From assembly GCA_001051155.2 (NCBI GenBank), contig JYIP02000004.1, positions 2,908,383 to 2,972,382 on the forward strand: DNA of 64,000 nt. Direction: 5' to 3'. The translations under genes were made by a program, and so were the position numbers. Source of the DNA: Chrysoporthe austroafricana (lineage: Eukaryota; Ascomycota; Sordariomycetes; Diaporthales; Cryphonectriaceae). Of the stretch, positions 58,248 through 64,000 are shown in pieces (position 1 is the stretch's first letter; each line of letters starts with the position of its first letter). A model generated the notes under the pieces. The model was given only the letters and a program-made list of their open reading frames with translations, did no database searches and was not told where the DNA came from.

Positions 58248-58932
58248 CTACCGTTTTGACGCTGGTGGTGTCCAGCCCTGCGGCTGCCAATCCTCACTTG
58301 GCCCGGGGCGACGATGCTTCCTCCACGGATCCTCCCTCTCGCCGTCATCCCGCCGCCCGGGCGCGGCCTGCGCAGGCTCCGCACGACCGGCCCCCTCCAG
58401 CGCCGCGACGGGCTGCCCAGCGCCGGCCGGCGCCTCCATCACGCGCGGCTTCGCCTCCCAGCGGGCGTCGGCCTCGGCGGCCAGGCGGCGCACCTGGGCC
58501 TGGCGGCGGGCCTCGCGGTGCTGCTCCTGGACGGTGGGCGGGCGCTCGCGCATGTTGCGCAGCCACTGGTGCCACGGCGGCGGCACGCGGACCTCGCCGT
58601 AGTGCGTGCCGCGCGGGTACTGCACGATGCGGCGCCAGCGGGCGGGCTCGCCGGGCCGCGGGTCGCCGCGGGCGTCGCGGAACTCCCAGTAGGTGTTGCC
58701 CTGGAGGTCGAGGCCTAGCGGGAGGGGGGAGGGCGAGGCGAGGGCCCAGGTCAGCCTGCTGGCGGGGTCTCTTGATTTCTTGATTTTTTTTTTGAGGGGG
58801 AGGGGGTGGGGTGGGGTGGGGGGGATGGCACCGGATGGACGTACCGACGAGGAACCTCTTCCGCCACGGCAGGCGGAGGGCTTTCCACTTATACCATGTG
58901 CGCAGGAGAGGCGAGATCTGTTTCGAGGACAT
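58248..58932 (-). CDS. Mitochondrial complex I assembly factor, NDUFAF2/N7BML (mimitin) type
   Basis: Exons 58932-58845 and 58714-58248 (130-bp intron, GTACGT...CTAG, phase 1) give 184 residues. Key blocks: SPLLRTWYKWKALRLPWRKR, FLVGLDLQGNTYWEFRD, RRIVQYPRGTHYGEV and PPPWHQWLRNMRERPPT. This order (hydrophobic/basic helix, G-x-D-x-x-G-N-x-Y-x-E, then W-x-x-W-L-R-x-x-R-x-x-P-P-T) matches the NDUFA12/NDUFAF2 superfamily, and the PPT end points to the NDUFAF2 assembly-factor branch rather than the structural subunit. It should act in the mitochondrial matrix, holding the site of NDUFA12 during late assembly of the NADH:ubiquinone oxidoreductase peripheral arm. The last ~90 residues are a polar, Ala/Arg/Pro-rich extension. 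Confidence 0.85.
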
Positions 58933-60379
58933 CTGCGGGCGGGTGCGGTGGTTCGAGCAGGTCAGGTCAGGTCGGGACGCGGCAGGTTTCGAGATGCGCA
59001 GAGAGCCGGTTCGGTGTCTGGTGTCTGTCGTCATTCATGGAATGCAGGCTGTAAATGACTTGCTACTTTCTCAAGCAAAACCCCAATTCGACGCGACCGC
59101 GTTCTATAGTGGATCCCAGCCACGGCGGCAGGGTTTTCCCTTCTCGGTACCGTGGTACGCTCCCCTCCCCTCCCCGACCTTACCCAGTACGTACTAGCCT
59201 CTCAGGGAGGTCTTAAACACAACCAGGCTCTTCGTGCCAGAGGGGCAGCGAGCGTGCCAGGCACGTGCCAGGCAGCCCAGAGGCCTCTCAAGGGAGGGAC
59301 GGGCTGCTGGTGACGAGGGCTGTAGAAGTGGTTGAAGCTCTTTCTTTTGTGACCATCGCGTGCTAGTCTTGCACCTCCTAGCTGTTGCTGAGGGAGCGGC
59401 CGATGGGGTCATGAGAGATTGCTCCGGGGACTATTTACAATGAGCTGTCGTGCGGCCCAGATAGCTTTGGGCTGCAGGAGGCCCGTCCTGCGCCCTGTTT
59501 TTAGGGGTGGTGGTGGTGTGGGAGATGGCAGGCCTCAGGCGCCCAGAAGGCACGCCCCAGCCCTCTCGCGTCACAGGCGTGGTAAGGCTCGGGTCGGTGA
59601 CGTCTGTCGGCCCTGGTGGGTGGGCGGCGGGGTTGGCACGGATGGCTGGGTGCTTGACACGGTGGACTGCAGAACCCAGCTGCCCAGCAGGGCCTGTAGG
59701 GCTCTCGGTAGGCGGGAACAGCCCTGGGAGAGACAGGGGGGGCCACAGGGCCGACCGGGGCGGGGACAGGGGGCCGCTGGGGGGCCGCTGGGGGGAGTGG
59801 ACAGAGCAGGATTAGGGACGGGAGCCAGGGGTGTAGGGGAGTTGCCCCTCTCCCTGCGACAGCCCAGAGAGCGCTGCCTGCCTGCTGTGCGCTGGGCCGC
59901 TGGGGGGCCGAAGCCGCTGGAGATCCTGGGCACTCACTAATACGATCTTCAAGCTGGCGGTCCTTGCGCCGCTGCCCTCGATAAATCAAGTCATCTCTCC
60001 TACAACTCTGGGCAATTTGGCCGACATCCACCAGGCAATCTCGCCCTCTCCGTCCTGTATGCCCTCTCCTCCTTTCCCGCCTGCTCTAAATAACAACACC
60101 GCTGCTGCCGTGCTGGTCGCCCTCCTGCTTTCCCCTCGAGCACCCATCTCGAGCGCATCCTCCACGACCCCGTCCCCAGATCGCATACCTCTCGGCCCAG
60201 CCCCCCGCGCCAGCCCAGGACGACAACAACATACGTCAGCGTGGCATCCGGAAATCTGATCTGCGCGGGCGATCGATCTGACCCCGGAGCGAAGGGACCG
60301 GCGCCGGCTTTCCCATATCTAGATCCCACAACAATACACACCGCGCGCGCGCGCCGCGGCACACAGGCTCAAACGTCGG

Positions 60380-60424
<45 letters not shown>

Positions 60425-60431
60425 CCCCGCC
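58933..60431. other. Divergent intergenic region
   Basis: 1.5 kb between the complex I factor (minus) and the calponin-homology gene (plus). GC-rich overlapping frames (59419-60031) lack protein character. Ends with a CAG array in the downstream leader. Confidence 0.55.
60381..60422 (+). repeat. (CAG)14 trinucleotide repeat in 5' leader
   Basis: Fourteen perfect CAG units ending 9 bp before the start codon of the calponin-homology gene. Non-coding in the chosen model because no ATG opens a frame through it. Confidence 0.9.
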
Positions 60432-62587
60432 ATGGCTTCGGTGACGTCCCTGGACAGAGACCTGCGCAAGATGCGCCTCGACAAGTACACGCCCGCCGCG
60501 GCGAACGAGATGCGGGCGTGGATCGAGGGCATCCTGGGCGAGCGCCTTCCGCCGGGCGACCTGCTCGAGTCCCTCAAGGACGGCGTCGCCCTCTGCAAGT
60601 AGGTATCATTCCTCTTTTGCCCGCCCCGCTGACGCGGGCAACCGCCGGCTAAGCAAACTGGTGCCGCCAACACAGGCTCGTCAACCTCGCCCTGCCCCCG
60701 CCGGGCGTCAAGTTCAAGACCTCCGCGATGCCCTTCGTGCAGATGGAGAACATCTCGCACTTCCTGCGCGCCTGCAAGGCCCCGCCGCTCAACCTCCAGG
60801 AGCACGACATGTTCCTCACCGTCGACCTGTACGAGGCCAAGGACCCGGCGCAGGTCCTGCAGTGCCTCGGCGCCTTCAGCCGCGCCGCGAACCAGGCGAA
60901 GCCCGCCGCCTTCCCGACCGCCATCGGGCCCCGCGCCGCCGGGCTCAGCCCGCAGAGGACGGGCGCCGCGGGCCACCTGTCGCCGACGCCCACGGCCGGC
61001 GACCGGCCGCGCGGCATGTCTAACAGCAGCAGCAACGCCTCCTCAGCCCCCAACACCACCACCCGCTCGGCGCTCACCGCCACCAAGACGGGCGACTCCG
61101 GCTCCGGCCGCTTCTCGCCCAGCCGCAGCCCGACGGCGCAGAACGGGCCCAAGTCGCCCTCGGTCAGCAGCTGGAGCAGCCGGGCCCACGAGGGCGTGAC
61201 CTCGCCGGCCTGGAACATCGCGCAGTACGGCTACATGGGCGGCGCGAGCCAGGGCAACCTCGGCATCTCGTTCGGCGGCAGGCGGCAGATCACTAGCGCC
61301 GGGCCGGCCGTGCCCAGCCTGGCCGAGAAGCAGAAGCTCCGGAAGGAGAAGGAGGCCGAGGAGAAGCGGCAGCGCGAGGAGGAGGAGGCGCGGCGCGCGC
61401 AGCGGGAGGCCGAGGAGGAGGAGCGCAGGTGGCAGGAGGAGACGCGGCGCAAGCGCGAGGAGGAGGCGGCGCTGCTGGAGGAGAAGCGCCGCTGGGAGGA
61501 GGAGGAGCGGCAGTGGAAGATCACGGAGGAGAAGCGCCGCCGGGACGAGGAGGCGGCGGAGCGGCGCCTCGCCGAGGAGCGGGGCAAGGTCAGGAGCAGG
61601 GCCAACTCGCGCCTACACGGCCAGTTCCTGAGCCAGTACCAGGCGGAGCAGGGCATCGGCGGCAGCGGCGGCGGCAGCGGCAGCAGCGACCCCAGCCAGC
61701 GGATTAGGGAACTCGAGGAGGAACTGGAGCGCGCGCGCCAACGAGAAGCTGAGTACGAGAATGAACGCCAGACCCGGGTGCGGATGAAGAGCGTCGATGC
61801 TAAGGCCAGGATTCGCTCACGCAGCCGACCACGACCCGCCAGCGGGACCCCCAGCAGACAGGACTCGTGGGCCCGCGGCGACGACTCGGACGGCGAGGGC
61901 CTCAAGAAGTCATGGAACGAACGCAAGCAGCGACCGCAGGCACCCCCACGGCAGAACTCCCGCCCCCTCCCCGATCCCGCGGCGACCTCATTAACGCCGC
62001 CGGCCGCGAAGGTGAAGACGCACCGCACAGGCGAGTCCCCCACGCCCAAGGTAAAGACGCACAACACCGGCGGCAGCTCCTCCCGGCCCCTGCCCGACCC
62101 CCGGACGTACTCGTCACCGACCACCTCACCCCCTTCCCCGCAGATGAACCGCACCGACCGCTTCCTGGCGACCAGCCCGGCGCCCGCGCCCGCGCGGCCG
62201 CAGGCGTCGCCGACGTACGCGCGCGAGCTCGGCGGCACGGCGGAGCGCGACGCCGAGGACCGGCGGCGGCAGCAGGCCCAGCAGCACACCAAGGCCGGCG
62301 GGTGGGCGTCCAAGTCGCTGCTCGAGCGCGAGATGGAGCTGGAGCGGCAGCGGCAGCGCGAGTGGGAGGACTCGCAGAAGGAGACGGCCAAGGCGGTGCG
62401 GCCCGGCGATGGCCAGGGCGGCGTCGAGGGTATCGGCGGCGGCATCGGCGGGCGGTGGGACGTCGGCCAGTGGGCGGGGTACACGGGCGGCGACAACCAG
62501 AACCGCGGGACGCAGGGCATCGGCGCCGGGCGGCGGCAGATCACGGGCCCGCGGCCGCTGCCCGGCACGCCGGGGTCGGGCCGCTGA
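60432..62587 (+). CDS. Calponin-homology (transgelin/Scp1-like) actin-binding protein
   Basis: Exons 60432-60598 and 60676-62587 give 692 residues; the donor must be GTAGGT at 60599 because the frame otherwise stops at once. A single CH domain fills residues 1 to about 150 (MRAWIEGILGERLPPGDLLE, SLKDGVALCKLVNLALPP, FVQMENISHFLRACKA). A Ser/Pro-rich linker leads to a calponin-type repeat (GGASQGNLGISFGGRRQI, about 280-297). A long Glu/Arg coiled coil (about 315-410) and a Pro/Arg-rich disordered stretch follow. The protein ends with a second calponin-like motif (GTQGIGAGRRQITGP). By family it cross-links actin filaments, as yeast Scp1 and transgelin do. Yeast Scp1 is about 200 residues, so this form carries a large fungal-specific insert that may add dimerisation or SH3-ligand sites. 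Confidence 0.9.
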
Positions 62588-63416
62588 GGCTGAGGTGGGG
62601 GGGGGGGTGGTCGTCGTCAAGGTGGTAGTAGGTAGGAGGGTCTGCTTATTTTTTGCTGCTCGCTTGCTCGGTTTTTACCATAGACATACATCATGCCCTT
62701 CTGCGCGGCGTTGGCAAAATTTTGGTGGTATACCCATAATTTACTCTCTTCCAGCCTACCTACCTCGTTGGCCTTGTCTTCCCTTGCGCGTGTAGGCAGC
62801 TCTGTTTACTCCGCCATTGAAGAGATGGTGTAGCTACAACCTGAGAGCGAGACATCCATCGCAGCCAGCACAGATGAGTACAGTATATAATTACTTGAGG
62901 TCCTGGACTCGAGCACCCGCGTGTCGACACCGCTACACTGCTCACACTCACTGGCCGGTCCCGCTCCCATGCCGACACACGAATTCTCGGTAAGTCCTCC
63001 CCGTGTTCGGCTCGACTTAGAGGCCGGCAGCGAGGCCCTGCCCTTCCTCCCCCCGGCCCTCGAGGCGACGGATTCGTGCAGCGGATGCCTGCTTGCGGAC
63101 CGGCATCCCGGAGAATCTCCACAGCGTTACAGTAGCGCATGCTTTGACTGGTGGGACTTGGGTGCCTCAACCAGGTCGGTTCCTCATCTTGCAGCGCGGT
63201 CTGGCTTCCCGCCCTCCGAATCCGTCCTGTCCTGCGGAGACGCTCGCTCTAGCGAACCGCCGACGGGCTCACCACCACCTCGCTGATCCCTCCGGGGAGG
63301 AGGTGGTATAAGAGCGGGCGGGCGCGCCGCGATGGAGGCCCTGCGCCGCGGCCGTCCCCCCGTCCGCCCACCGGACCTGTCCTGCCCTGCCCTGCTGGCC
63401 CAGCCGAGACGCGAGC
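62588..63416. other. Intergenic region
   Basis: 829 bp between the calponin-homology gene and the carboxylesterase gene; no gene or notable repeat apart from a G run at 62597-62608. Confidence 0.6.
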
Positions 63417-64000
63417 ATGGCTCCTCACGACCTCCTGCGGGCTGCCGCTGCCCTCCTGGCCCCTCTGGCCGCCGTCGCCGCCGCCCCGCCGCCGTCCCCG
63501 CAGAGCATCGGCGCCGACCTCACCATCCTCATGAATAATGACCTCCAAGGCATGTGACGGACCGGCCCCTCCCCCTGCACGGTTGTGCAGGCCCCCAGCT
63601 GACCGCACGCCCCCCAGGCACGAGCAGCCCGCACCTGGACTCAGCGGTGATCCTGCTCGGCAGCAACACCTCGTACCATGCCGCCGCCGCGGGCTGCGCG
63701 GCCCTGGGCGAGCAGCTCTGGTCCCCGGACGCGGCGGGCGCCGCGGCCGCCATCCGGCCCGCCCGGGACTACCTCGTCTACGAGGGCCGTGCGGCCGCCG
63801 GCACGCGGTTCTGGGTGGCCCCGTCGGGCGACACGCCGCGTACCATCAGCGCCGAGGGCGAGGTGCTAGCGGCGGCGGCGGGGCCCGGCCTCGCCCTCGC
63901 CGTTCTCTGCACGCAGTCGGCGCCCTTAGCCACCGCGGCGTCGGCGGGCGGCCCGGCGGACCCCGCGTGGCAAGTCGCGGTGCGCGCGAACGGCGAGGAC
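63417..64000 (+). CDS. Secreted type-B carboxylesterase family protein, 3' end outside window
   Basis: Exon 1 is 63417-63549 and exon 2 is 63618 to the right edge, 172 residues visible. Residues 1-23 (MAPHDLLRAAAALLAPLAAV...) form a signal peptide. The next blocks (LTILMNNDLQG, then SAVILLGSN, CAALGEQLWSP, DYLVYEGRA, LCTQSAPL) match my recollection of the N-terminal extension found ahead of the alpha/beta-hydrolase domain in a group of ascomycete carboxylesterases; the catalytic GESAG region would lie beyond the edge. The frame requires joining CAA-G to GC-ACG, which puts the intron boundary at GC (63550) rather than GT. By family it hydrolyses ester bonds outside the cell. The assignment rests on this partial N-terminal part. 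Confidence 0.75.

Noticed and set aside
59501..60031. 176-codon minus-strand frame
   Set aside because: Pro/Ala-rich low-complexity translation of GGGGCCGCTGG-type sequence; no coding character.
61231..62568. 445-codon minus-strand frame opposite the calponin-homology gene
   Set aside because: Ser/Arg-rich complement of the Glu/Arg coiled coil; no independent features.

Overview
The window is nuclear DNA of a filamentous ascomycete (Pezizomycotina, most likely Sordariomycetes). Support for this: GC-rich genes cut by short introns of 50-110 bp with GTRAGT donors and CTGAC/CTAAC branch sites; fungus-specific families (two Zn2Cys6 regulators, a Yap1-binding/Alf4/glomulin protein, a fungal STAND-type N-terminal domain, a DNMT5-type methyltransferase-helicase); and long intergenic stretches rich in pyrimidine tracts and microsatellites. 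No rRNA, CRISPR or bacterial-style operon is visible. Exon models were built by hand from splice signals, reading-frame phase and family knowledge.

Layout. 1-7.6 kb: a Zn2Cys6 regulator open at the left edge, 3 kb of intergenic DNA with tandem CGTCA and CCAAT-bearing repeats, a small two-exon gene and an unknown protein on the minus strand. 7.6-12.9 kb: repeat-rich DNA, one small membrane-protein exon and one intronless hypothetical gene. 12.9-16.9 kb (minus): a Ybp/Alf4/glomulin protein and a SET-domain protein with a signal peptide. 19.5-23.1 kb: a five-exon secreted YcaC-type isochorismatase-fold hydrolase facing a 668-residue protein with a STAND-like N-terminus. 25.6-29.1 kb: a large GT28/UGT sterol-glucosyltransferase-like protein. 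29-34 kb: gene-poor.

33.9-42.1 kb: a single-pass membrane protein with a Cys-rich ectodomain, a half-size ABCG transporter, and a Zn2Cys6/fungal_trans regulator upstream on the same strand, which may form a regulator-efflux pair. 42-46 kb: gene-poor, lower GC, with a decayed zinc-finger/coiled-coil coding relic and a poly-T region holding the only N (46030). 46.1-53.7 kb: the main gene, a 2489-residue DNA cytosine methyltransferase fused to cysteine-rich, SNF2 ATPase and RING-like modules. 56-62.6 kb: an unknown 568-residue protein, a complex I assembly factor (NDUFAF2/N7BML type) and a calponin-homology actin-binding protein. 63.4 kb to the edge: the start of a secreted type-B carboxylesterase whose first intron appears to be GC-AG.

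Most genes look like independent housekeeping or accessory genes. The DNMT5-like gene is the most distinctive system, linking DNA methylation to ATP-driven chromatin remodelling in one chain.
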